A DNA stretch of 9,969 nucleotides from an uncultured Atopobiaceae bacterium (GCA_944321005.1 CALUJT010000061.1:1-9969), one strand, 5' to 3'. Counted from the first letter of the stretch, positions 1 to 5,601 are shown. The notes: a model not told the origin generated them from the letters alone. Made by a program: numbers and translations.

Positions 1-7
1 GGAGGGC

Positions 8-122
8 CCGGACACTTAGCGGAGGCCGCCCATCTCCAGAGTGGTTTAAAAGCGTTCTCCGGACAAAACGAGGTCCCGTCCGGGCCCGGGCCGTCCGGAA
101 AAACATGGTGATCACCGGACGG
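8..122. repeat. Cluster of CCGGAC / GTCCGG words at the left edge
   Basis: Five copies of one 6-base word lie in about 115 non-coding bases: CCGGAC at 8-13, 59-64 and 115-120, and its complement GTCCGG at 78-83 and 93-98. The 8-base form CCGTCCGG is directly repeated at 76-83 and 91-98. The second copy can pair with CCGGACGG at 115-122 across a 16-base loop holding an A5 run (99-103) and the palindrome GGTGATCACC (107-116). Read leftward this is a stem with a T5 run in the loop, so it is not a clean terminator. I see no gene in 1-185. The cluster lies downstream of the leftward hemolysin III gene and could belong to its 3' region or to a feature outside the window. Confidence 0.4.
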
Positions 123-123
123 G

Positions 124-174
124 CAAGCCTCGCTGGCCGCCAAGCCTCGCGCGCCGCCAAGCCTCGCGGAGCCC
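124..174. repeat. 17-bp tandem repeat, three copies
   Basis: Three adjacent 17-bp units start with the identical 10-mer CAAGCCTCGC (124-133, 141-150, 158-167). Units 1 and 2 differ only at two bases after the 10-mer; unit 3 has a divergent last 7 bases. The array ends 11 bases beyond the stop codon of the leftward hemolysin III gene, in its 3' untranslated region. I know of no function for it. Slippage or a 3'-end structure are both possible. Confidence 0.6.
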
Positions 175-180
175 GCGAGG
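162..180 (-). terminator. Possible 3' hairpin of the hemolysin III gene
   Basis: CCTCGCGG (162-169) and CCGCGAGG (173-180) form a perfect 8-bp GC-rich stem with a 3-base loop, 5 bases past the stop codon of the leftward gene. No T-run follows in the leftward direction, so this may be a 3'-end protecting stem or a weak or Rho-assisted terminator rather than a canonical intrinsic one. The left arm lies inside the third unit of the 17-bp repeat. Confidence 0.35.
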
Positions 181-185
181 CGCGC

Positions 186-917
186 CTACACCACGAACAG
201 CAGCGCGGAGAGCGTGATGCACACGCTGCCGGCCAGCGTGAAGAGATGGAACACGAAGTGCAGGTAGGGAACCTTCTTTATTGCGTAGAAGACCGCGCCC
301 ACCGTGTAGCTGAGGCCGCCCGCGAGAAGCAGCCAGAACGCGGGCGGCGCCAGGAGCTCCCAGAGGTCGCCTATGTGGAAGACCACGAGCCAGCCCATGA
401 GGACGTAGACCGCGGCGGTGAGCCAGGCGGGCTGTCGCTCGCGCAGCAGGCACTCGGCGACGATGCCCACCGCAGCCACGGCCCACACGGCGCAGCACAG
501 CAGAAGTCCGCCGCGGTCTGCCAGCGTGACCAGCGAGAAGGGCGCGTAGCTCCCGGCTATGAGCAGGTAGATGCCGCAGTGGTCGAGCACGCGGAAGACC
601 GCCTTGGCCCTCTCGGGCGCAAGCGCGTGGTAGAGCGTGGAAAAGAGGTACTCGATGATGAGGGAGATGCCCATGAGCAGCGCGGCCGCCAGCCGCACCC
701 CGCCCCCGTGGCTCACGGAGACCACGATGAGCAGCACGAGCGCGGCAATGGAGAGCAGGACGCCCACGCCGTGGCTCACGGAGTTGGCTATCTCCTCGCC
801 GAGCGAGTAGAGCCTCTTGCGGATGGGCGCCTTGGGCTTCTGCGGGCTCTTGGGCCCCCGCTGCCCCTGGGCCTCGGCTTCGGGCTTTTGAGCTGCGACG
901 GCGTCGACGTCTGCCAT
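186..917 (-). CDS. Hemolysin III family (PAQR/YqfA-like) membrane protein
   Basis: This 243-residue integral membrane protein has a polar Lys/Pro/Gln-rich N-terminal tail (about 1-35) and then about seven hydrophobic segments. Family motifs appear in order: a Glu-Glu-Ile-Ala-Asn...Ser-His segment (41-49), STLYHA (94-99), LDHCGIYLLIAGSYAP (111-126) and a C-terminal HFVFHLF (220-226). The His in the YH motif, the Asp-His pair and the last His residues are the positions that bind metal in PAQR/hemolysin III proteins. The family is known as seven-helix membrane proteins with a putative metal-dependent hydrolase site; the haemolytic role is historical and the physiological function uncertain. I chose the ATG at 915-917 because GAGGGGG lies just upstream and homology begins after it; the frame stays open further upstream without homology. 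It diverges from the gene at 1012. Confidence 0.88.
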   Translation of the reverse strand: MADVDAVAAQKPEAEAQGQRGPKSPQKPKAPIRKRLYSLGEEIANSVSHGVGVLLSIAALVLLIVVSVSHGGGVRLAAALLMGISLIIEYLFSTLYHALAPERAKAVFRVLDHCGIYLLIAGSYAPFSLVTLADRGGLLLCCAVWAVAAVGIVAECLLRERQPAWLTAAVYVLMGWLVVFHIGDLWELLAPPAFWLLLAGGLSYTVGAVFYAIKKVPYLHFVFHLFTLAGSVCITLSALLFVV

Positions 918-949
918 GCTGGCCCCCTCGGTCAGGTCTTGTCTGGGGG

Positions 950-955
950 TATAAT
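950..955 (+). promoter_or_regulatory. -10 box (TATAAT) for the rightward membrane-gene cluster
   Basis: A perfect TATAAT stands out in GC-rich surroundings between the divergent genes at 917 and 1012. No good TTGACA lies 16-18 bases upstream, so the -35 contact is weak or absent. Transcription would start near 962, leaving a leader of about 50 bases before the TTG start at 1012. With that start site an ATG at 970 would have a leader of only about 8 bases and no ribosome site. Confidence 0.5.
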
Positions 956-999
956 GTGCCCCGCTGTCCATGGAGGACAGCATACCCTTACCCTGTGCC

Positions 1000-1014
1000 A
1001 AGGAGGTCTCCTTG
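1000..1014 (+). promoter_or_regulatory. Strong Shine-Dalgarno that selects a TTG start
   Basis: AAGGAGG (1000-1006) is followed after 5 bases by TTG (1012-1014), which continues in frame as Lys-Lys-Ser and a membrane segment. The in-frame ATG at 970 has no Shine-Dalgarno, and its extra 14 residues (Met-Glu-Asp-Ser-Ile-Pro...) overlap this ribosome site. TTG at 1012 is therefore the better-supported start. Confidence 0.7.
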
Positions 1015-1506
1015 AAGAAATCGACGTTCATCGGAAACTTTGTCGCATGGGTCGTAGTCGCTGCGGCGAGCATCGCGTTTCTCGCCTGGTACCACCTGAC
1101 CGACCCCGACACCGTCCTCGCCGCCACCGACTCGCCGCTCGTGCAGACGGGCATGGTGCTCGCCGCGCCGCTCCTGCTCTTCGCCATGGGCGTGGTCATC
1201 GGCCTTCTGCTCCTCTGGTTCAAGCACATCCTCATGGGCCGGGGCGCCCGGCTCGCGTGCCGCGTGGTGGCCATCCTCTCGCTCGTCTTCATCCTGCTCG
1301 CCGCCGTTCCCGTGGTCGTGCCCGCCGCGGCCGAGTCCTTCCTCGGCCCGGCTGTCATAGTGGTCTACGTGACCATGGCCGCGCCCATCCTCATCATGAT
1401 GCTCGGCTTTGTCTACGCGCTCGGCTGCGCCGGGGTGGACGCGTCCAAGAGGGGCCCCTTCGCAAAGTACCTGCCGGATGACGAGAAGGACGGGCGCGCC
1501 GCCTAG
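1012..1506 (+). CDS. Unrecognised four-helix membrane protein
   Basis: I do not recognise this family. From the TTG start it encodes 164 residues with about four hydrophobic segments (roughly 9-27, 48-70, 82-105, 112-140). The N-terminus begins Lys-Lys, and a short charged cytoplasmic tail (about 144-164) is rich in Lys, Asp and Glu. There is no signal peptidase site and no recognisable catalytic motif. The loop between helices 1 and 2 (Asp-Pro-Asp-Thr...) is probably extracytoplasmic. The next gene starts 24 bases after the stop, so the two are likely cotranscribed. An alternative ATG at 970 would give 178 residues but lacks a ribosome site. The gene is supported by GC-rich third codon positions, the ribosome site and the absence of a better overlapping frame; function unknown. 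Confidence 0.75.
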   Translation: MKKSTFIGNFVAWVVVAAASIAFLAWYHLTDPDTVLAATDSPLVQTGMVLAAPLLLFAMGVVIGLLLLWFKHILMGRGARLACRVVAILSLVFILLAAVPVVVPAAAESFLGPAVIVVYVTMAAPILIMMLGFVYALGCAGVDASKRGPFAKYLPDDEKDGRAA

Positions 1507-1530
1507 CGCCCGCCAAGAGGGGAGACCCGC

Positions 1531-2259
1531 ATGTTCCAGATGCCGTTCTCGAGAAGGGGCGTCACCTACCCGATGGCGAGCTCGGTCTACTACCGCAACC
1601 TCGTCGTCCTCTCCGTGCTGCTGGTGGGGAGCGTCGTCCTCTACGCCGTGGGGCAGGGCTCCTCGGACGCCTCGGTGCAGCTGCAGGCGGCGGGCTCGTA
1701 CGCGATGCCCGTCTCCATCTACCTCTTCGCCGCGCTCATAGGGATGATTGTCGTGCGGCGCTCCAGCATGACGGTGCCCGCCGCCGTTCAGTCCGGCTGC
1801 CGTGCGGCGAGCCTGCTCGCGGTCATGACCCTCATCGCCGCGCTGGTACCCTACCTCGCTCCCGAGCCCCCTCAGGGAATGACGCTTCCGGCGGTGCTCT
1901 TCTGGAGCGTGCTCGGCCTTCCGATCGTGGACGTCGCGCTCGGGCTCGCCTATGCGGTGGCGTGGGCGCCCGTCACGGGAAGCCCCGAGGACCTCGCCGC
2001 GCGCGAGGCGGAGGAGAGGCGGCGCGACCGCGAGGCAAAGGAGGAGATGGCGGCCATGAAGGCCAGCTCCGAGGCCCGCGCCCGGCGCCGCGAGGAGCGA
2101 GCCCGCCGCGCGGAGGAGAAGCGCGCGGCCAAGGGCGAGAAGGGCACCGGCGAGAAGGGCACCGGCGAGAAGGGCACCGGCGAGAAGGACCCCGGCCAGC
2201 GGGCCTCCGGCAAGAAGGCCTCCGGAAAGCGGGGCAAGGGGAAGAGGTCCCGCAAGTAG
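1531..2259 (+). CDS. Membrane protein with coiled-coil and repeat-rich basic tail
   Basis: The 242-residue product is not recognised. The N-terminal half holds about four hydrophobic segments (22-41, 57-76, 92-111, 121-146). It is followed by a highly charged Glu/Arg/Ala-rich stretch (about 152-201) likely to be helical or coiled coil, and then a Gly/Lys-rich tail (201-242) made of five-residue repeats of the form Glu-Lys-Gly-Thr-Gly that drift to Lys/Arg-rich versions. The tail is strongly basic and probably disordered in the cytoplasm, where it could bind nucleic acid or acidic lipid; that is inference. The start is ATG 1531 with AGAGGGGAG about 8 bases upstream. It lies 24 bases after the previous membrane gene and 93 bases before the next, suggesting one transcription unit. 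Confidence 0.8.
   Translation: MFQMPFSRRGVTYPMASSVYYRNLVVLSVLLVGSVVLYAVGQGSSDASVQLQAAGSYAMPVSIYLFAALIGMIVVRRSSMTVPAAVQSGCRAASLLAVMTLIAALVPYLAPEPPQGMTLPAVLFWSVLGLPIVDVALGLAYAVAWAPVTGSPEDLAAREAEERRRDREAKEEMAAMKASSEARARRREERARRAEEKRAAKGEKGTGEKGTGEKGTGEKDPGQRASGKKASGKRGKGKRSRK
2137..2241 (+). repeat. 15-bp in-frame tandem repeat (five-residue period)
   Basis: Units of GAGAAGGGCACCGGC occur exactly at 2137-2151, 2152-2166 and 2167-2181, then an imperfect copy at 2182-2196. Three further degenerate units (2197-2211, 2212-2226, 2227-2241) keep the 15-base period and the Gly at the end of each unit. The encoded units read EKGTG x3, EKDPG, QRASG, KKASG, KRGKG. Because the unit is a multiple of three, copy-number change would lengthen or shorten the tail without a frameshift. 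Confidence 0.9.
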
Positions 2260-2308
2260 CCTCAAACGCCCGTTCAGCTCGTGGTCGGCGCCGTTCCCGG
2301 CTCGCGGA

Positions 2309-2314
2309 TATACT
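2309..2314 (+). promoter_or_regulatory. Possible -10 box before the third membrane gene
   Basis: TATACT lies in the 93-base gap between the second and third membrane genes, about 39 bases before the ATG at 2353. It is one of few AT-rich spots there. I see no acceptable -35, so this could be a weak internal promoter or chance. Confidence 0.25.
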
Positions 2315-2352
2315 TGGAAAGTTGCTCTCACCCCGCGTGTGAAAGGCTCCGC

Positions 2353-2964
2353 ATGGAATTCGTGGTCGTCTACCTGCTCGTCAACATCCTCGTGGGCGCC
2401 GCCGCCTGCTTCTTTGGCAAGCGCCTCTTCTTCCTCATGCTCGGCGCCCTCGTGTTTCTCGGCGTCTTCAACATCGCCCTCTCCTCGTCCGATGCCTCGA
2501 CCGTGTCCCTCGTGATCGCGGCGGTCCTCGGCGTGGTGGCGGCGCTGCTCTCCAAGTTCGCCTACAAGGCGGCCGTCTTCCTCGCGGGCTTCGTCACCGG
2601 CGCCGCGCTCGGCTTCATCGTGACGATGCTCCTCCCGGAGGGTGCCGCGGACTTCCTTGCCGTGATCATGGTGGTCGCGGGCGTGCTCGTGGGCCTCGCC
2701 GGCGTGCGCTGGTCCGACACCATCGTTCGCTGGGGCACGGCGTGGACCGGCGCCTCCTTCGCGGTTCCCAACGTCCTCGCCGCCGCGCTGGCGTTCGGCT
2801 CGCTCACGGAGCGCGCGGTGCCCGGCGACGCCATGGCCACCTTCGACGCGCTCTCCGGCTACGTGGGGGGCGAGTTCGCCGCCGCGTACGGCACCCCCAT
2901 CCTCGTGGGCACGCTCGCGCTCGCCGTGGTGGGCGCCATCGTTCAGACCAGGACGCACGACTAA
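2353..2964 (+). CDS. Polytopic membrane protein, possibly DUF4203/TM198-like
   Basis: The 203-residue product is almost wholly hydrophobic, with about six or seven membrane segments (3-21, 25-44, 51-67, 72-93, 100-118, 128-150, 180-197). Two segments look like internal repeats: a basic/aromatic lead-in followed by a Gly-rich helix (Lys-Arg-Leu-Phe-Phe...Gly-Ala-Leu-Val-Phe-Leu-Gly at 23-37, and Tyr-Lys-Ala-Ala-Val-Phe-Leu-Ala-Gly-Phe at 71-80). That pattern resembles the DUF4203/TM198-type family, but I recognise it only loosely. I chose ATG 2353 because GAAAGG lies 8 bases upstream and the membrane segment starts at once; an in-frame GTG at 2281 would add 24 hydrophilic residues without support. 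It is the last gene of the rightward membrane cluster and converges on the GntR gene. Function unknown. Confidence 0.78.
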   Translation: MEFVVVYLLVNILVGAAACFFGKRLFFLMLGALVFLGVFNIALSSSDASTVSLVIAAVLGVVAALLSKFAYKAAVFLAGFVTGAALGFIVTMLLPEGAADFLAVIMVVAGVLVGLAGVRWSDTIVRWGTAWTGASFAVPNVLAAALAFGSLTERAVPGDAMATFDALSGYVGGEFAAAYGTPILVGTLALAVVGAIVQTRTHD

Positions 2965-2968
2965 CCAG

Positions 2969-3056
2969 CTTGACAGTTTGCCCGGACTTGACAGTTTGCC
3001 CGGGTCAAACTGTCAACACCGAAGGCTTGACAGTTTGACCCGGGCAAACTGTCAAG
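2969..3056. repeat. Array of five TTGACAGTTTG-CCCGGG elements (one single, two palindromes)
   Basis: The element CTTGACAGTTTGCCCGG occurs at 2969-2985 and again at 2987-3003, an 18-base step. The second copy joins an inverted copy to make palindrome 1 (arms 2988-2998 and 3006-3016 around CCCGGGT). Palindrome 2 has 12-base arms at 3026-3037 and 3045-3056 around ACCCGGG. Palindrome 2 (3027-3055) is the exact reverse complement of palindrome 1 (2988-3016), so the pair could also fold as one 29-bp stem with a 10-base loop (3017-3026). The array fills the gap between two convergent genes, starting 5 bases after one stop codon and ending 9 bases before the other. No T-run follows. A REP/BIME-like mobile or dispersed element, or a bidirectional terminator, are the leading readings. 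TTGACA matches a -35 hexamer but has no partner -10. Confidence 0.85.
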
Positions 3057-3065
3057 TCGCGCGCG

Positions 3066-3836
3066 CTATACCACGTTGACTTCCCTCAGCTCGCCACGGG
3101 TGCCCTCGTAGCGCGAGATGGAGTACTCGAACGGCGTGCCGTCGTCGAGAAAGCCCACCTGCGCGATCTCGAGCATGGGGACGCCGGGCTTGGTGTCCAG
3201 CCGCTCGGCCTCCTCCTCGGTCGCGGGCACGGCGCGCAGGATGCGGTGGAAGCTCGAGATCTTGAGGCCCAGGGTGTTCTGGATGTAGTCGTAGACCGAG
3301 GCGTAGAGCTGCGAGCGCTTGAGGCCGGGGATGAGGTCGAGAGGCATGTAGGTGTACTCGATGGCCATGGGCTGATCGTCGAGGCAGCGCGCGCGGCAGT
3401 GGTGGTACGCGAAGTCCTCCGGGTGGATGTTGAGGTGGCGGGCGATGTTCGCCGGCGGGTTCACGATGGAGAAGTCGTACACGACGGAGGAGATCTTCTT
3501 GCCCTCGCCCTCGTGCTCCTTGGTGAAGCCGGCTGCGCGGTCGGACTGGGAGAACGTGAAGGAGTCGCCGTCCGCGTCCGCCGCGGGGTCGTCGATGCGC
3601 TCGATGCCCGTCTGCTCGAAGAGCTCGGTGGTGTTCTTCACGTAGGTCCCCGAGCCCCTGCGGCTGGAGATGAGCCCCTTCTCAACAAGAAGGTCGACGG
3701 CACGCTTGATGGTGATCTTGCTCACGCCGTACGCCTCGCAGAGCTCCACCACGGTGGGGAGCTTGGAGTTGGGCTTGAGGGCACCGGCCTCGATGCTGCG
3801 CTGGATGTCGGCTGCGATTGACTGGTACTTGAGCAT
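3066..3836 (-). CDS. GntR-family transcriptional regulator (HutC subfamily, UTRA domain)
   Basis: The 256-residue product has an N-terminal winged helix-turn-helix (about 1-68): a Lys-Leu-Pro-Thr lead-in (25-28), a Val-Ser-Lys-Ile-Thr-Ile-Lys-Arg-Ala recognition region (38-46) and a wing SRRGSGTYV (58-66). A UTRA effector domain follows (about 100-250) with the typical region around Ala-Ile-Glu-Tyr-Thr-Tyr-Met-Pro (158-165). Such proteins bind DNA as dimers and release it on binding a sugar phosphate or related ligand. ATG 3836 is preferred because GGGGAGG sits 5 bases upstream; an in-frame upstream extension has no ribosome site. It diverges from the GH1/PTS/GH4 operon, so by context it most likely represses that operon in response to a phosphorylated beta-glucoside; the effector is an inference. 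The gene converges with the membrane cluster across the repeat array. Confidence 0.92.
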   Translation of the reverse strand: MLKYQSIAADIQRSIEAGALKPNSKLPTVVELCEAYGVSKITIKRAVDLLVEKGLISSRRGSGTYVKNTTELFEQTGIERIDDPAADADGDSFTFSQSDRAAGFTKEHEGEGKKISSVVYDFSIVNPPANIARHLNIHPEDFAYHHCRARCLDDQPMAIEYTYMPLDLIPGLKRSQLYASVYDYIQNTLGLKISSFHRILRAVPATEEEAERLDTKPGVPMLEIAQVGFLDDGTPFEYSISRYEGTRGELREVNVV

Positions 3837-3855
3837 GGCAACCTCCCCAGGGGCT

Positions 3856-3880
3856 ACGGAAGGTCTCGAGAGCCTCCCGT
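3856..3880 (-). promoter_or_regulatory. Inverted repeat in the regulator's leader
   Basis: ACGGAAGG (3856-3863) and CCTCCCGT (3873-3880) pair at 7 of 8 positions around a 9-base centre that itself contains the perfect palindrome TCTCGAGA (3864-3871). It lies 20-44 bases upstream of the regulator start codon. It could be an autoregulatory operator or an mRNA leader hairpin; the sequence cannot decide between them. Confidence 0.35.
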
Positions 3881-4036
3881 GAACGGTAGAAAATGGTCCG
3901 CAAGCGGTTCTTCTCGCACTCATTTTTTAGCGAAGACGCCCGTCTCGCAGGCTTGCGTGCGCGCCAGGGTTCAAATAAACCGCTGGTAGAAGCCGTTTGG
4001 CGTCCTACGACTCTTATTATTACCCAACCGTCGCGC

Positions 4037-4049
4037 TTTGATACTCAAA
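4037..4049. promoter_or_regulatory. TTTGA-TAC-TCAAA inverted repeat, candidate operator
   Basis: A perfect 5-3-5 inverted repeat lies 32 bases upstream of the TATAAT box of the GH1 operon. Size and symmetry are compatible with a GntR/HutC half-site pair. A related TTGAG-AA-CTCAA lies before the GH4 gene (8079-8090). TTGATA at 4038-4043 also resembles a -35 hexamer but is too far from the TATAAT box to pair with it. Confidence 0.35.
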
Positions 4050-4080
4050 AAGTTCGCTACTCCAAAAAGAATTAGAGCGC

Positions 4081-4086
4081 TATAAT
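4081..4086 (+). promoter_or_regulatory. -10 box (TATAAT) of the GH1-PTS-GH4 operon
   Basis: A perfect TATAAT sits 108 bases before the GH1 start codon in the AT-rich part of the divergent region. Transcription would begin near 4093. The hexamer about 17 bases upstream (TACTCC, 4058-4063) is a poor -35, which suits a promoter whose activity depends on regulators. The 4099-4124 inverted repeat starts just after the expected start point. Confidence 0.55.
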
Positions 4087-4098
4087 CTAGCCAACAAA

Positions 4099-4124
4099 GC
4101 GTGATGGACCAAAAATCATCACGC
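4099..4124 (+). promoter_or_regulatory. 8-bp inverted repeat at the operon transcription start
   Basis: GCGTGATG (4099-4106) and CATCACGC (4117-4124) are exact inverted copies separated by 10 bases (GACCAAAAAT). The site lies at about +6 to +31 from the start predicted by the TATAAT box. A repressor bound here would block early elongation; alternatively the RNA forms an 8-bp leader hairpin. The position opposite the GntR gene makes an operator the more attractive reading, but the arms are longer and more widely spaced than common GntR sites. Confidence 0.45.
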
Positions 4125-4194
4125 CAGAATTTCAGGCACCTCGAGGCCGACGGCCCCGGGGAACGAGGGACAGCGAGAAGGACGGAGGAACGCG

Positions 4195-5601
4195 ATGGCA
4201 GATCTGACCCTGCCGAAGGACTTCTTCTTCGGCGCGGCGATGTCCGGCCCGCAGACCGAGGGCGGCTGGAACGTGGGCGGCAAGCTGGAGAACCTGTGGG
4301 ACACGTGGTCCATGGAGGACATCAGCTCCTTCTACAACCAGGTGGGATCCTACGTGGGCAACGACTTCATGCACCACTACAAGGAGGACCTCGCCCTTCT
4401 CAAGAGCATGGGGATGGACAACTACCGCACCTCGATCCAGTGGAGCCGCCTGCTCGACCAGGACGGCAACATCAACCCCGAGGGCGCGGCGTGGTACCAC
4501 GAGCTGTTCGCCGCCTCCAAGGAGGCCGGGCTCGAGGTCTTTGTGAACCTCTACCACTTTGACCTGCCCACCTACCTCTACCGCCGCGGCGGCTGGCTCA
4601 ACCGCGAGGTCTGCGAGGCCTACGCCAACTACGCCTACAAGGCGTTCTGCGAGTTCGGCCAGGAGGTCCGCTGCTGGTTCACGTTCAACGAGCCCATCGT
4701 CGAGCCCGAGAACCGCTACTGGCACCCCATCTGGTACCCGCAGCACCACAGCTTCCAGGAGGCCTGCACCGCCCAGTACAACATCTCGGTTGCCCACGCG
4801 CTGGCAGTTGCCCGCTACCACCAGGCCGTCTCCGAGGGCCGCATGCTCCCGGACGCGCGCATCGGCATGATCTGCAACTTCAGCCCCTCCTACACCAAGG
4901 ACGACCCCACGCCGGCCGACCTCGAGGCCCTGCGGATGAACGACGGCCTCACCAACCGCTGGTGGCTCGACCTCGTGACCAAGGGGGCGCTGCCCGAGGA
5001 CGTCATCAAGACCCTGACCGAGGACCTCGGCATCGTGCTGCCCGTGCGCCCCTATGACGACCAGGTCCTCGCCGACGGCGTGGTGGACTGGATCGGCTGC
5101 AACTACTACCAGCCGAGCCGCGTCCAGGCCCCGAGCAAGAGCCACGACGAGTGGGGCAACCCGCTCTTCGCCGAGCCCTACATCTGGCCCGAGCGCGTGA
5201 TGAACGAGTCCCGCGGCTGGGAGATCTACCCCAAGGGCATCTACGACTTTGGCATGAAGTGCAAGAACGAGTACCCCGAGCTCGAGTGGTACGTCTCCGA
5301 GAACGGCATCGGCATCGAGCGCGAGTACCTCAACAAGGACCCAAAGACCCAGCAGGTCATCGACGACTATCGCGTGGACTTCGTCCGCCAGCACTTCGAG
5401 TGGATCTCCCGCGCCATCGCCGACGGCGCCAACTGCGTGGGCTACCACTACTGGGGCATGATCGACAACTGGTCCTGGGCCAACGCCTTCAAGAATCGCT
5501 ACGGCTTCGTCGAGGTCGACCTCATGGAGAACTACGAGCGCAGGCCCAAGAAGTCCGCAGCCTGGCTCACCGAGGTCGCGACGTCCCACGTCATCAGCTA
5601 G
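4195..5601 (+). CDS. GH1 phospho-beta-glucosidase
   Basis: This 468-residue glycoside hydrolase family 1 enzyme has a usual full length for the family. The acid/base Glu is E166 in TFNEP; the nucleophile is E369 in Val-Ser-Glu-Asn-Gly. It hydrolyses beta-glycosides with retention of configuration in the cytoplasm; there is no signal peptide. Adjacent PTS IIC, IIB and IIA genes imply a 6-phosphorylated substrate. The phosphate loop reads WSWANAFKNRYG (426-437): Ser427 and Tyr436 match the Ser and Tyr of 6-phospho enzymes such as LacG, but the LacG Lys position appears to be Asn434 with Lys433 one residue earlier (alignment from memory). The start is ATG 4195 with GGAGG 6 bases upstream. It is the first gene of the operon, diverging from the GntR gene; 162 bases with a strong hairpin separate it from IIC. 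Substrate (cellobiose, gentiobiose, aryl-glucoside) is not decidable here. Confidence 0.93.
   Translation: MADLTLPKDFFFGAAMSGPQTEGGWNVGGKLENLWDTWSMEDISSFYNQVGSYVGNDFMHHYKEDLALLKSMGMDNYRTSIQWSRLLDQDGNINPEGAAWYHELFAASKEAGLEVFVNLYHFDLPTYLYRRGGWLNREVCEAYANYAYKAFCEFGQEVRCWFTFNEPIVEPENRYWHPIWYPQHHSFQEACTAQYNISVAHALAVARYHQAVSEGRMLPDARIGMICNFSPSYTKDDPTPADLEALRMNDGLTNRWWLDLVTKGALPEDVIKTLTEDLGIVLPVRPYDDQVLADGVVDWIGCNYYQPSRVQAPSKSHDEWGNPLFAEPYIWPERVMNESRGWEIYPKGIYDFGMKCKNEYPELEWYVSENGIGIEREYLNKDPKTQQVIDDYRVDFVRQHFEWISRAIADGANCVGYHYWGMIDNWSWANAFKNRYGFVEVDLMENYERRPKKSAAWLTEVATSHVIS

Larger units (their letters stand above)
3837..4194. promoter_or_regulatory. Divergent regulator/operon intergenic region
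   Basis: These 358 bases separate the leftward GntR gene from the rightward GH1 gene. The central part (about 3920-4120) is clearly richer in A and T than the surrounding genes, as expected for promoters. I see no convincing coding region in it. It holds the ribosome sites of both genes, a leader inverted repeat on the regulator side (3856-3880), a small TTTGA/TCAAA inverted repeat (4037-4049), a TATAAT box (4081-4086) and an 8-bp inverted repeat (4099-4124). I could not identify a clear leftward -35/-10 pair for the regulator. Confidence 0.7.

Noticed and set aside
1..70. Part of a tRNA at the left edge
   Set aside because: I could not find a T-arm GTTC...  sequence, an acceptor stem or an anticodon arm that fit together.
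105..1481. A 458-codon plus-strand frame over the hemolysin III gene and the start of the next gene
   Set aside because: It is antisense to the hemolysin III gene, Arg/Gly/His-rich, and has no ribosome site at its ATG; it overlaps the supported gene at 1012 in another frame.
988..2958. A 656-codon minus-strand frame opposite the three membrane genes
   Set aside because: The translation is His/Arg/Glu/Gly-rich with no domain, while the plus strand gives coherent membrane proteins with ribosome sites.
2971..2995. Tandem promoters from the TTGACA hexamers in the repeat array
   Set aside because: No -10 box lies 16-18 bases from any copy and both neighbouring genes end here, so there is nothing to transcribe.
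2969..3056. A short CRISPR array
   Set aside because: The repeats alternate in orientation and touch each other without unique spacers of about 30 bases; no cas genes are present.
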